Positions 55,933 to 64,000 are shown, numbered from the stretch's first letter. The stretch: 64,000 nt of DNA from JAYFNU01 sp034933305 (GCA_034933305.1 JAYFNU010000003.1:124001-188000), one strand, 5' to 3'. Notes: generated by a model from the letters alone, not told the origin. A program made the numbers and translations.

Positions 55933-57645
55933 ATGAGCGAACAACCATTGATCAGCTTCAGGGATTTCGGCTTTAAATACAAAGCGCAGCAGAAGCCCAC
56001 TTTGTACGATATAAATCTGGACATCTACCCCGGGGAGAAGATCCTCATCCTCGGGGCGTCCGGCAGCGGCAAGTCCACGCTGTGCAACTGTATCAACGGA
56101 CTGATCCCTTTTTCCTTCGAGGGCGACATGACGGGGACCGTGCAGGTCTGCGGGCTCAACACGAAGGATGAATCCATCTTCAAGCTTTCAAATTATGTCG
56201 GCACGGTGCTGCAGGACAGCGACGCGCAGTTCGTCGGCCTTTCGGTCGGGGAGGACATCGCCTTCTCGATGGAAAACGACGTCACGCCCCGCAGCGAAAT
56301 GGTGCCGGTCGTCGAGCGCAACGCCGCGATGGTTGGCATGAAGGACTTCATCGGGCACATCCCGTTCGAGCTGTCCGGCGGCCAGAAGCAGAAGGTCGCC
56401 ATCGCCGGGGTCTTCGGCAAGGACGTGCAGGTCCTCATCTTCGACGAGCCGCTCGCGTCGCTCGACCCGCAGATGGGCATGACGGCGGTCGAGCTCATCG
56501 ACGACCTTGCGAAGGAGACCGACAAGACGATCCTCATCATCGAGCACCGGCTCGAGGACGTGCTGTACCGGCCGGTCGACCGCGTCATCCTCATGTCGGA
56601 GGGGCGCATCGTCGCGGACATGAAGCCCGACGATCTGCTGAAATCCGATCTGCTCGCGAAACACGGCATCCGCGAGCCGCTGTACATCACGGCGATGAAA
56701 TATGCCGGCTGCAGCCTCGAGGGCAACAGCAACCTGTGCGATCTCGAATCGATCGGGCTGACGAAGGAAAACGAGACGAAGCTGCGCAGCTTTTTTACGG
56801 CGGAGCGCGCCGCCGTGCCCGAGAACGAGCAGGAGAAGGTGCTCGAGTTCCGGGACGTGACCTACGCATATCCCGGCGGCGATAACGTCCTGAGCGACAT
56901 CAATTTCAGCATACGGCGCGGCGAGCGGGTCGCGATCATCGGAAAGAACGGCGCGGGGAAGTCGACGGCCGCGAAGCTCATCTGCGGCATCATCCGCCCG
57001 AAGCAGGGCACGGTGTGCCTCGAGGGGGACGACACGGCGAAGCTCTCCGTCAAGGAGATCGGCGAGAAGGTCGGCTATGTCATGCAGGACCCGAACCAGA
57101 TGATCGTCAAGGACATCATCAAGACGGAGGTCGGGCTCGCGCTGCAGATCCGCGGGGAATCCGAAGCCCTCATCGACGAAAAATGCAAAAGAGTGCTGGA
57201 GATCTGCGGCCTTTACAAGATGCGCAACTGGCCGGTCGATTCCATCAGCTACGGACAGAAAAAGAGAGTCACCATCGCTTCGGTCATGGCGCTCGAGCCG
57301 GACATCCTCATTCTCGACGAGCCGACGGCCGGGCAGGATTTCCGCAGCTACACGGAGATCATGAGCTTCGTCAACATGCTCAACCGCGAGCTCGGCAAGA
57401 CGATCCTCTTCATCACGCACGACATGCATCTCGCCATCGAAAACACCGACCGGGCGGTCGTGTTCGCCGACGGACAGCTCGTCGCGGACGACAAGGTCTT
57501 CGCGGTGCTCTCCAACGGCGACGTCATCAAAAAAGCGAACCTCAAGCAGACGTCGCTCTACACGCTGGCCCTCAAGCTCGGCCTCGACCCCGAAGCGACG
57601 ATCCGGCACTTCATCGAATACGAAAGGGCGGTGCAGCAGCAGTGA
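55933..57645 (+). CDS. ECF transporter fused ATPases (EcfA-EcfA') with middle domain
   Basis: 570 residues with two ABC ATPase domains. First: Walker A GASGSGKST (41-49), signature LSGGQKQKVAIA, Walker B VLIFDEPLASLD. Second: Walker A GKNGAGKST (337-345), signature ISYGQKKRVTIA, Walker B ILILDEPTAGQD, H-loop ITHDMH. Between them (about 230-300) is a linker of the DUF3744 kind found in fused ECF ATPases of the YkoD class. It powers uptake with EcfT and the S component. ATG follows GGGAGAT. Confidence 0.93.
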   Translation: MSEQPLISFRDFGFKYKAQQKPTLYDINLDIYPGEKILILGASGSGKSTLCNCINGLIPFSFEGDMTGTVQVCGLNTKDESIFKLSNYVGTVLQDSDAQFVGLSVGEDIAFSMENDVTPRSEMVPVVERNAAMVGMKDFIGHIPFELSGGQKQKVAIAGVFGKDVQVLIFDEPLASLDPQMGMTAVELIDDLAKETDKTILIIEHRLEDVLYRPVDRVILMSEGRIVADMKPDDLLKSDLLAKHGIREPLYITAMKYAGCSLEGNSNLCDLESIGLTKENETKLRSFFTAERAAVPENEQEKVLEFRDVTYAYPGGDNVLSDINFSIRRGERVAIIGKNGAGKSTAAKLICGIIRPKQGTVCLEGDDTAKLSVKEIGEKVGYVMQDPNQMIVKDIIKTEVGLALQIRGESEALIDEKCKRVLEICGLYKMRNWPVDSISYGQKKRVTIASVMALEPDILILDEPTAGQDFRSYTEIMSFVNMLNRELGKTILFITHDMHLAIENTDRAVVFADGQLVADDKVFAVLSNGDVIKKANLKQTSLYTLALKLGLDPEATIRHFIEYERAVQQQ

Positions 57646-58562
57646 ACAACAGAATGGTCATCAACTACGTTCCGGGGCCCACGACGCTCCACCGCCTGAC
57701 GGGCGGGACGAAGGTCCTGCTGTTCGTGCTCATGACGGTCGCGATCATCGCGACGTACGATATCCGCCTGCTGATCCCGCTGCTGATCGTCAACGTCGCC
57801 GAGATCATTTCGATGAAGCCGAACTACAAACCGATCCTGTTCATGTTCGTTTTCACCTTCATCACGGTCACGGTGATCGGCAACATCATGCTGTTCGTCA
57901 TCTCGCCGAACGTCGGCCTCACGAACGTCGGCGCCAACAACGTCATCTGGCAGGGCTCCGAGAGATTTTATCTCACGAAGGAATTCCTGTGGTATATCCT
58001 CGTCGTCTGGATCAAGCGCACCGCGTCCTTTGCGTCGGTCATGGCCTTCGCGCTCGCGACGACGCCGTCCGAGTTCGCGTCGGGGCTCAACTTTATCGGC
58101 ATGCCGTACAAGGTCTGCACCGTCGTCTCGCTCGCGTACCGCACCATCCCCGACATCGCGAACAGCTTCATCAACATCCGCAACAGCATGATGATGCGCG
58201 GCGTGGAGATGAGCAAGAAGGCAAAGCTCGGCCCGCGCATCAAGAGCACCGCGATGCTGCTCGTGCCGCTCATCTTCACCGCCTTCGGCAAGGTGGGCAA
58301 CATCGCGAACGCGATGGATCTGCGCGGCTACGGAAAGCATAAAAAGCGCACCTGGTACGCCGAGCACGAGCTCACGAAGGCCGACCGGGTGATCCGCGCG
58401 CTGCTGATCCTTTTCGCGGCGGCGATCGTCGGGTACATCGTCTGGACAAAATGGATCCACCCCTATCCGACGGTCATGTGGTGCCCCTGGGTCGCGGAGG
58501 AGGAAGTCCAGTCCGTCAACGTGTTTGACACCATCTTCTTCTTGAAATGGTTTAAAAAATAA
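57642..58562 (+). CDS. ECF transporter transmembrane component EcfT
   Basis: 306 residues with four to five helices and the two coupling-helix signatures contacting the ATPases: MMMRGVEM and AMDLRGYG. A C-terminal extension after 255 adds a further helix and a WCPWVAEEE tail not usual for EcfT. I place the start at the GTG at 57642, which overlaps the stop of the ATPase gene; an ATG at 57654 is the alternative. Twenty bases later the first of five DUF62 genes begins. Confidence 0.9.
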   Translation: MNNRMVINYVPGPTTLHRLTGGTKVLLFVLMTVAIIATYDIRLLIPLLIVNVAEIISMKPNYKPILFMFVFTFITVTVIGNIMLFVISPNVGLTNVGANNVIWQGSERFYLTKEFLWYILVVWIKRTASFASVMAFALATTPSEFASGLNFIGMPYKVCTVVSLAYRTIPDIANSFINIRNSMMMRGVEMSKKAKLGPRIKSTAMLLVPLIFTAFGKVGNIANAMDLRGYGKHKKRTWYAEHELTKADRVIRALLILFAAAIVGYIVWTKWIHPYPTVMWCPWVAEEEVQSVNVFDTIFFLKWFKK

Positions 58563-58582
58563 ACTTGGAGGACATATCTTTT

Positions 58583-59422
58583 ATGAAATGCGGTGTTGTG
58601 ATCCAAACAGACTTCGGGACGGGATCGCTCTCGGTGAGCGCGATGCACGGCGTATGCGCCGTCGTCGATCCCGAGCTCAAGGTGAACGACGGAAACAATG
58701 ACGTTGCACAGTTCAACGTGCTCAATGCGTCGGATTCGCTGCTTTATCTGCTGCCCTACTGGCCGCAGGGCACGGTCTTCGTCTCCGTGGTCGACCCGGG
58801 CGTCGGCACGGCGCGGAAGAGCTGCGTCGCAAAGCTCAAAAACGGCTCCTATATCGTGACGCCGGACAACGGCACGCTGACCTACGTCAAAGAGGAGATC
58901 GGCATCGAGGCGGTCCGCCAGATCGACGAGAGCGTCAACCGGCTCAAGGGCTCCGAGGACATCCACATCTTCCACGGCCGCGACGTCTACGCCTACTGCG
59001 GCGCGCGTCTCGCCGCGGGCGTCATCGACTTCGAGGGCGTCGGCCCCGAGTATCCTGTGTCAGAGATCGTCATGGCGGCGTATGTTCACCCGACGAAGGC
59101 GGACGGCTGCGTGAAGGGCATGATCAACGAGGCGACCGAGCATTTCGGCCTCGTCGGCACGAACATCCCCTTCGGGTGGCTCGCCGAGAGCGGCTTCGGT
59201 TACGGCGACGACGTGGAAGTCACCGTCGAGAAATGCGGCAGCCGCGTCATGTGCGAGAAGATGAAGTTCGTCAAGAGCTTCGGCTACGTGCCCGTCGGCA
59301 GCCCGCTCGTCTTCAGCTCCGAGACGCGCACGGCCATGCTCGGCATCAACCAGGGCAACGCCACCAAAAAATTCGGCCTCGGCTTCGGGCCGGATTGGGT
59401 AATGACGATCAGAAAGGCGTAA
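58583..59422 (+). CDS. SAM hydroxide adenosyltransferase family protein (DUF62), copy B
   Basis: 279 residues, full length. Triad D71/R78 (VVDPGVGTARK) and H131 (IFHGRD), QTDFG at 8-12, PDNG at 94-97. The C-terminal beta domain (about 180-279) ends with GINQGNATKKF. The ATG at 58583 follows GGAGG; a TTG at 58565 lies inside that site. First DUF62 gene of the operon, behind ecfT. Likely catalytically competent: SAM + water to adenosine + methionine, or a related adenosyl substrate. Confidence 0.92.
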   Translation: MKCGVVIQTDFGTGSLSVSAMHGVCAVVDPELKVNDGNNDVAQFNVLNASDSLLYLLPYWPQGTVFVSVVDPGVGTARKSCVAKLKNGSYIVTPDNGTLTYVKEEIGIEAVRQIDESVNRLKGSEDIHIFHGRDVYAYCGARLAAGVIDFEGVGPEYPVSEIVMAAYVHPTKADGCVKGMINEATEHFGLVGTNIPFGWLAESGFGYGDDVEVTVEKCGSRVMCEKMKFVKSFGYVPVGSPLVFSSETRTAMLGINQGNATKKFGLGFGPDWVMTIRKA

Positions 59423-59424
59423 AA

Positions 59425-60252
59425 ATGATCAGACCATCCATCGTCGTGCAGTCGGACTGCGGTCTCGCGAGCACGGAATTCTGCAAAATCGCCGGCAGCA
59501 TCGAGTCCGCCGTCCCCGACACGGACGTCGTCGACTGCAACATCGCGCTTGAAAAAGGCAACGTCCCGCAGGCTTCGGCATTTCTCTACACGGTGCTGCC
59601 GTTCTGGCCGGACGGAACGATCTTTCTGTCGCTCGTCGGGGAGGGGCGGCCGGTGGCCGTCCGGACGTCGTCGGGCAGCGTCATCGTGACGCCGGACAAC
59701 GGAACGGCGACGATGTGCATCCGGAGCTTCGGCTTCGGCGGCGCGCGCCTGCTTTCCGCGCAGGAAGGCGCCGACGCCCGTCTGCAGCTCGCCGCGTTTG
59801 CGGCAAAGCTGTCGGCGGGCGACGACTTTGCGCGTCTCGGGAGCGAGCTGAAGGAGAGCGATCTGACGCTGCTCCCGACGCCCGCGTCCCGGATCGGCAA
59901 GGGGAGAGCGGAGGGCGAGGTGTCCATGGTGCTGCGCACCTTCGGCAATCTCACCTTCTCCATCGGGACGGACGAATTCGAGGACACCGGCATACGGCAC
60001 GGCGACCCCGTGCGCGTCACGTTCACGCGCGGCAGCCGGATCGAATGGCAGGGCGACATGACCTTCCAGCCGTCCTTCGGCTATGTCCCGGAAGGGGCGC
60101 CCGTGCTGTTCAACGGCAGCTCCGGCTATATCGATATCGGCCTCAACAGGCGCAGCTTCGTGCAGGAATGCCTGCCGCAGGTCGCGGCGGCCGGGACGGA
60201 TCCCGGCGATTTCAAAGTGATCGTTGAAAAGACAGGAGAACAGAAAAAATGA
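59425..60252 (+). CDS. DUF62 copy C, triad lost (pseudoenzyme-like)
   Basis: 275 residues, clearly homologous across the whole length (QSDCG near the start, FWPDGTIFLSL, VTPDNGT, C-terminal SFGYVPEGAPVLF and IGLNRRSF). The catalytic Asp position reads G72 (VGEGRPVAVRT instead of VDPGVGTxRK) and the HGRD block is missing altogether, replaced by an Ala-rich stretch. So Asp and His of the triad are lost while both domains are kept. It starts two bases after copy B and overlaps copy D by four bases. It may be a structural partner contributing its C-terminal domain to a neighbour's active site. Confidence 0.88.
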   Translation: MIRPSIVVQSDCGLASTEFCKIAGSIESAVPDTDVVDCNIALEKGNVPQASAFLYTVLPFWPDGTIFLSLVGEGRPVAVRTSSGSVIVTPDNGTATMCIRSFGFGGARLLSAQEGADARLQLAAFAAKLSAGDDFARLGSELKESDLTLLPTPASRIGKGRAEGEVSMVLRTFGNLTFSIGTDEFEDTGIRHGDPVRVTFTRGSRIEWQGDMTFQPSFGYVPEGAPVLFNGSSGYIDIGLNRRSFVQECLPQVAAAGTDPGDFKVIVEKTGEQKK

Positions 60253-61106
60253 AACCTTGCATCGTTTTGCAGACGGATTTCGGCATCTCCACCGGGCTCC
60301 CCGCGTCGATGACCGCGGTCATCGTCAAGGTTGATCCCGAAGTGCGGGTGTACGACTTGTGCCACGAGGTGCGCGAATACGACATCTGCGAGGCGGGACA
60401 GCTCCTCGCGAGCAGCTTCCCGTACTGGCCGGACGGCACCGTGTTCGTCTCGGTCGTCGACCCGGGCGTGGGCACCCCGCGCAAGAGCTGCGTTGCGCTG
60501 CTCGACAACGACAGCTGCGTCGTGACGCCGGACAACGGCACGCTCTCCTATCTCTTCGACAGGATCAAGGCGGTCCGGGAGATCGACGAAAAGGTCAATC
60601 GTCTGCCCGGCTCGGACAATCACCACACCTTCCACGGCCGCGACGTGTTCGCCTACACCGCGGCGAAGCTCGCCGCGGGCATCATTGATTTTTCGGGCGT
60701 CGGCCCGGCGTATCCCGTCGCGGACATCATCCATTCGCCGCTCCCGAAAAGCGAGATCCGGGACGGCGCCGCCTACGGCGAGGTCACCGGCGCGTACGAC
60801 CATTTCGGCAACGTCGGCATCTCGATCCCCAACGAGCAGATGACGGAGATCGGCATCCGCGTCGGCCAGAAGTGCCGCGTGGAGATCCTCCGGGACGGCA
60901 GGGACATCTACGACGAGGTGATCCTTTATCACAAGTCGTTCGGCTGGGTGGAGCCGGGAGAACCCATCCTCAACTGCTGCAGCAACGATTATATCGAGCT
61001 GTCGCTCAACCAGAAGAGCTTCTGCGCCGAGCGGCTGCCGGAGCTGCTGACGGCAAAGGACCTGACGCAGTACAAAGTGAAAGTTTCTCCGGTCAAGGAG
61101 GCGTAA
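60249..61106 (+). CDS. SAM hydroxide adenosyltransferase family protein (DUF62), copy D
   Basis: 285 residues, full length. Triad D71/R78 (VVDPGVGTPRK) and H129 (TFHGRD), QTDFG 8-12, PDNG 94-97. C-terminal domain complete (EVILYHKSFGWVEPGEPIL, LSLNQKSF). ATGA overlap with copy C indicates coupled translation. Predicted active. Confidence 0.92.
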   Translation: MKPCIVLQTDFGISTGLPASMTAVIVKVDPEVRVYDLCHEVREYDICEAGQLLASSFPYWPDGTVFVSVVDPGVGTPRKSCVALLDNDSCVVTPDNGTLSYLFDRIKAVREIDEKVNRLPGSDNHHTFHGRDVFAYTAAKLAAGIIDFSGVGPAYPVADIIHSPLPKSEIRDGAAYGEVTGAYDHFGNVGISIPNEQMTEIGIRVGQKCRVEILRDGRDIYDEVILYHKSFGWVEPGEPILNCCSNDYIELSLNQKSFCAERLPELLTAKDLTQYKVKVSPVKEA

Positions 61107-61109
61107 AGC

Positions 61110-61949
61110 TTGAAACCAGTTATCGTCATGCAGACGGACTTCGGCATCGGCGGCGGCGGCGCGATGCGCGGGGTCTGCAAAAAAGTCGATCCGGAACTTG
61201 AGATCTACGACCTCAACCACACGATCGAAAAATTCAACGTGCGCCGCGCGAGCGTGACGCTGTACAATGTCGTGCCCTACTGGCCCGCGGGGACGGTGTT
61301 CGTGTCCGTCATCGACCCGGGCGTGGGTACTTCCCGCCGCGCGAGCGTCGCGAAGCTCAAAAACGGCAGCTACGTCGTTTCGCCCGACAACGGCTCGCTG
61401 ACGCTGCTGCTGGAGGAACCGGGCATCGAGGCCATCCGCGTCATCGACGAGACGAAAAACCGTTTAAAGGGCACCGAAAAGGTCAGCATCTTCCACGGCC
61501 GCGATCTGTTCGCCTACTGCGCGGCAAAGCTCGCGGCGGGCGTCATCGATTTCGAGGGCGTCGGGGCGGCCTATCCCGTGGGAGAAATCGTGCGCTTCCC
61601 GGTGCTCAAAAACACCGTTGCGCCGGGGAAGGTCGACGGCTATGCCGCGGACGAGATGAAGCCGTTCGGCAATCTCGAATCGAGCATCCGCATCGCCGAC
61701 TTTGAACAGGCCGGCATCCCCGTCAACACCGACGTGCATGTGCGCATCTGCGGCGAGGGGAAAACGGTCTACGACAGGACGATCCCCTACAAGCCCTCCT
61801 TCGGCTGGGTGCCGAAGGGCGGGGAGGTCATGTACAACAGCAGTGACGGGTATATCGGCATCGGCGTCAACTGCGGGAATTTTGTCAGCCGGAACGGGAT
61901 CGGCTTCGGCGAAAAATGGACGATGACCGTCGAGGGAGGCGCGAAATGA
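61110..61949 (+). CDS. SAM hydroxide adenosyltransferase family protein (DUF62), copy E
   Basis: 279 residues, full length. Triad D69/R76 (VIDPGVGTSRR) and H129 (IFHGRD), QTDFG 8-12. C-terminal domain present (YKPSFGWVPKGGEVMY, IGVNCGNFVSR). Start is a TTG at 61110 with AAGGAGG eight bases upstream; no ATG is available at the right place. The stop overlaps the start of copy F (ATGA). Predicted active. Confidence 0.92.
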   Translation: MKPVIVMQTDFGIGGGGAMRGVCKKVDPELEIYDLNHTIEKFNVRRASVTLYNVVPYWPAGTVFVSVIDPGVGTSRRASVAKLKNGSYVVSPDNGSLTLLLEEPGIEAIRVIDETKNRLKGTEKVSIFHGRDLFAYCAAKLAAGVIDFEGVGAAYPVGEIVRFPVLKNTVAPGKVDGYAADEMKPFGNLESSIRIADFEQAGIPVNTDVHVRICGEGKTVYDRTIPYKPSFGWVPKGGEVMYNSSDGYIGIGVNCGNFVSRNGIGFGEKWTMTVEGGAK

Positions 61950-62452
61950 CCAGCGGATATGTTGTCATGCAGACGGATTTCGGCAAGGTGAGCGGTTCCT
62001 CCATGGGGGGCATCTGCAAGCTCGTCGACGGGGATCTGCGCATTTTCGACGTCACCTACATCATCCCGAGCTTCGACCTGAAGGCCGCGTCGGCGAACCT
62101 CGCCGATGTGCTGCCTTACTGGCCCGCGGGAACGGTGTTCGTGTCGGTCGTCGACCCGGGCGTCGGCACGCCGCGCAAGGCGAGCGTCGCCATGACCGAA
62201 AACGGCTATTACATCGTCACGCCGGACAACGGCGCGCTCACCGACGTCAAAAAGAAGTTCGGCATCCGCGGCATCCGCGAGATCGACCAGAGCGTCAACC
62301 GCTATACGGGGAACGTCCGCTCGCAGAAATCCGACATCTTCCACGGGCGGGACGTTTTTGCCTACTGCGCGGCAAAGCTCGCGTCGAAGAAGATAAGCTT
62401 CGAGGGCGTCGGCCCGGCGTATCCGGTCAGCGAGATCATCACGCTGGAGTGA
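61946..62452 (+). CDS. DUF62 copy F, N-terminal catalytic domain only
   Basis: 168 residues. The N-terminal domain is complete and its triad intact: D70/R77 (VVDPGVGTPRK), H133 (IFHGRD), QTDFG near the start. Translation stops at GPAYPVSEIITLE, exactly where the C-terminal beta domain begins in copies B, D and E, and a strong terminator follows 18 bases later. There is no trace of a decayed C-terminal domain, so this is a settled short form rather than a recent frameshift. It could only make a complete active site with another copy's C-terminal domain. Confidence 0.9.
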   Translation: MTSGYVVMQTDFGKVSGSSMGGICKLVDGDLRIFDVTYIIPSFDLKAASANLADVLPYWPAGTVFVSVVDPGVGTPRKASVAMTENGYYIVTPDNGALTDVKKKFGIRGIREIDQSVNRYTGNVRSQKSDIFHGRDVFAYCAAKLASKKISFEGVGPAYPVSEIITLE

Positions 62453-62469
62453 TCCGGCGGCAACAGAAA

Positions 62470-62506
62470 CGGGATGGACATGCGCCGCATGTCCATCCCG
62501 TTTTTT
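62470..62506 (+). terminator. Terminator of the ECF-DUF62 operon
   Basis: A perfect 14-bp stem CGGGATGGACATGC / GCATGTCCATCCCG (62470-62483 with 62487-62500) followed by T6. Confidence 0.95.
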
Positions 62507-62578
62507 ATGTGCGCTGTCCGCCGGGCGCGGCGGCATCTGTCATTGCGAGTCAAACGATCCCCGCCTTCGGAATCGCGC

Positions 62579-63049
62579 TCACAACAGGATCTCAAATTCG
62601 AACTCGTGCCGGATGGGAATATTTTGATTTCCCAGCAGGGGAATAGCGGGCTTGAGCCTTCTCGAGACGTCCAGAGCATTGATGTGCACGGCCTTCAGCT
62701 CAAATCCGAACTTCTGGTAATATCCTATCGCATGGACGTTGTCGTTTGTTGTGATCAGCCACACCCGCCTGCAGCCGCCGAGCCTCGCGGCGTCCATGAC
62801 GGCCCTGATCAAAGCGGAACCGATGCCTTTGTTTTCGGCCATGCTCTGCAGGACGACGATCTCACATTCCCGATCCCGCATTTCGTAAAGCGCGAACCCC
62901 GCGATGCCGCCGCCTTCGACAGAAACGAATCCGTCGCAATTTGTCGTGTCGTGTGCGCGCCCCTTGCTTATGACGATCGGCCCCGCCCATTTCTCCCGGA
63001 TGATCCGGTTGACCGCAGCCCTGCAGTCGCCGCTGATCGGCATGATCAT
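62579..63049 (-). CDS. GNAT family N-acetyltransferase
   Basis: 156 residues. Acetyl-CoA loop in VVLQSMAENKGIGSALIRA (Q/R-x-x-G-x-G/A variant NKGIGS), followed by RRVWLITTNDN and YYQKFGF, typical of GNAT enzymes. The ATG at 63049 follows GGAGGTG. Substrate unknown. Base composition starts to fall here compared with the rest of the window. Confidence 0.88.
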   Translation of the reverse strand: MIMPISGDCRAAVNRIIREKWAGPIVISKGRAHDTTNCDGFVSVEGGGIAGFALYEMRDRECEIVVLQSMAENKGIGSALIRAVMDAARLGGCRRVWLITTNDNVHAIGYYQKFGFELKAVHINALDVSRRLKPAIPLLGNQNIPIRHEFEFEILL

Positions 63050-63228
63050 TGTTTTCACCTCCGGCCCCGCTGAACTCTTTCCGCACGGAACCATTCCCGC
63101 GCGCACAATGCGCCGCAGCGCACGGCACAGACAAAGGGCCTGCGTTCTTCCCGGCGGCAGACCTTTTCGATGCCGGGCGCAACGATTGATACAATGCACC
63201 GCAAAGAATTCTCAGACCCGGGAAAGCG
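63050..63228. other. Intergenic region, nothing recognised
   Basis: 179 bases between two minus-strand genes. Apart from the GGAGGTG of the acetyltransferase I see no clear promoter, repeat or small gene. Composition changes from GC-rich to AT-rich across it, so it may mark the boundary of acquired DNA. Confidence 0.4.
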
Positions 63229-64000
63229 CTATTTGCCGCAGCAGTCCTTCAATACTCTTTCAAATTGTTCTTTTCCGGTCATTATGCCGCCGCTTTTCTT
63301 CTGATTCCACCATGGACAAGCGGGATGGTCGCAGTGCTTTACCTCATTTTTATATTTGCTTTTTTCGCAATTCATATATGCGTCATAGGCTGATTTTGAT
63401 ACAAACACAGTGAGCCTTGGCGCAAGAATATCAATTACATTATCGGTTACCGATACGGATTTGCAAACAACCGTATCCCAGCATTGGTACGCCAGTTCGG
63501 GCCGATTGATCCTTTTCGCGGAAAGCTTCAAGGAATCCCAGAACCCTTTACCGGAATACAATGAGGGCATTTGGAAGAAATTCATAAACGCGAAGTAATC
63601 GAAAATTCTGCCGCTTTCGGAAGAAATGCTTCCGATTTCATCCCCAAGGATCGTCTTGCTGAAAGATTTGGCAAGATTGGTAAAAATCAGGTATCCCTTT
63701 CTGCGATTTCCATTCATGTAATTGTGTATTACTTCTTGCGTATTAAACCAATTTGCATAAGCTGCATTCAATTCGGTACAATCGCCGTCAAACCAATTCC
63801 GCATAAAATAATCAATTTCGTACGGATTATCGCTGCCGCCGCAGCTTTGGCCTATGTAATGGCTTTCTCCGATTATCAATATTCTGTACTTTTCAAAATC
63901 GGCCCCGACAAACGGACGATACTCCGAATGACTTTGATAAAAACCGATCCCGTCTGTCTGTCTGTCGTACAATCTGATATTTCCCTTCGAAAAATCAATC
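63229..64000 (-). CDS. UDG-superfamily-like hypothetical protein, 5' end possibly outside window
   Basis: At least 247 residues; the frame stays open to the window edge (257 codons visible). A TTG at 63972 could be the start, but the preceding residues IDFSKGNIRL also look like protein, so the gene is probably cut. ILIIGESHY near the N-terminus and VFVSK ... HCDHPACPWW near the C-terminus resemble motif 1 and the HP-containing motif 2 of uracil-DNA-glycosylase-like folds; this is weak and no catalytic residue can be named. Codon use is A/T-rich (many AAA, AAT, TTT) unlike all neighbours, a sign of transfer. Confidence 0.6.
   Translation of the reverse strand, partial: IDFSKGNIRLYDRQTDGIGFYQSHSEYRPFVGADFEKYRILIIGESHYIGQSCGGSDNPYEIDYFMRNWFDGDCTELNAAYANWFNTQEVIHNYMNGNRRKGYLIFTNLAKSFSKTILGDEIGSISSESGRIFDYFAFMNFFQMPSLYSGKGFWDSLKLSAKRINRPELAYQCWDTVVCKSVSVTDNVIDILAPRLTVFVSKSAYDAYMNCEKSKYKNEVKHCDHPACPWWNQKKSGGIMTGKEQFERVLKDCCGK

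Noticed and set aside
61946..62452. Copy F as a frameshifted pseudogene
   Set aside because: No remnant of the C-terminal domain follows the stop in any frame; a clean terminator comes 18 bases later and the catalytic motifs are intact.
62449..62646. Short plus-strand ORFs after the DUF62 operon
   Set aside because: They run through the terminator hairpin and are antisense to the acetyltransferase gene.
1..64000. tRNA, rRNA, CRISPR arrays, insertion sequences or prophage genes
   Set aside because: I looked for T-loop/CCA patterns, regular repeat-spacer series, transposase motifs and phage proteins and found none.

Overview
The window is 64 kb of a GC-rich (roughly 60-65%) bacterial chromosome, most likely from the Bacillota, class Clostridia (an Oscillospirales-type gut commensal is my guess). 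The reasons are strong AGGAGG-type ribosome binding sites, consensus sigma-A promoters with 17-bp spacers, a Gram-positive LexA box (GAAC-N4-GTTC) in front of recA, the rpsF-ssb-rpsR order, ECF vitamin-type transporters, DUF1385, DUF4230, DUF5685 and DUF6056 proteins, and the radical SAM/DUF4130 pair linked to DNA repair. I saw no rRNA, tRNA, CRISPR array, insertion sequence or prophage. Most of the region is ordinary core chromosome.

Layout. 1-10.3 kb, plus strand: end of an FG-GAP-like protein, a two-component system, DUF1385, prmC, SOS-controlled recA, recX, rimO, pgsA, cysS. 10.3-14.6 kb, minus: DUF4230 protein, rpsF-ssb-rpsR, galU, a zinc-ribbon membrane protein. 14.7-19.4 kb: prfB, a HAD nucleotidase, an acetyltransferase, a nucleoside hydrolase and a divergent MFS transporter. 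19.5-23.7 kb: potABCD polyamine uptake operon. 23.7-30.2 kb, minus: DUF6056 protein and glmS, an operon of DUF5685, J-like and membrane proteins, and a polysaccharide deacetylase. 30.2-33.3 kb: DtxR-type regulator divergent from feoAB, with three palindromes in the feo leader. 33.3-37.6 kb: a cytosolic papain-like protease, a LacI regulator, and a KDPG aldolase/KDG kinase operon. 37.7-45.0 kb: an sgc-like galactitol-family PTS operon in which the SgcA (EIIA) and SgcX (M42 peptidase) equivalents are one protein. 45-51 kb: a P-loop ATPase, an ECF S component with a structured leader, small genes, and an SOS-boxed radical SAM/DUF4130 repair pair. 51-55 kb: membrane proteins and a first SAM-hydrolase-family gene. 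55.1-62.5 kb: an ECF transporter (S, fused A-A', T) followed directly by five tandem SAM hydroxide adenosyltransferase (DUF62) paralogues. 62.5-64 kb: an acetyltransferase and a lower-GC, possibly acquired gene cut by the window edge.

The most unusual system is the ECF-DUF62 operon. Six DUF62 copies lie within 10.2 kb. Four have the Asp-Arg-His triad and full length, one full-length copy has lost Asp and His, and the last keeps the triad but lacks the whole C-terminal domain. Because DUF62 and fluorinase active sites form between the N domain of one subunit and the C domain of its neighbour, this pattern suggests a mixed (hetero-oligomeric) enzyme made with the transporter. Second is the EIIA-M42 fusion in the sgc-like operon. 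Third is the pair of perfect LexA boxes controlling the radical SAM/DUF4130 genes.
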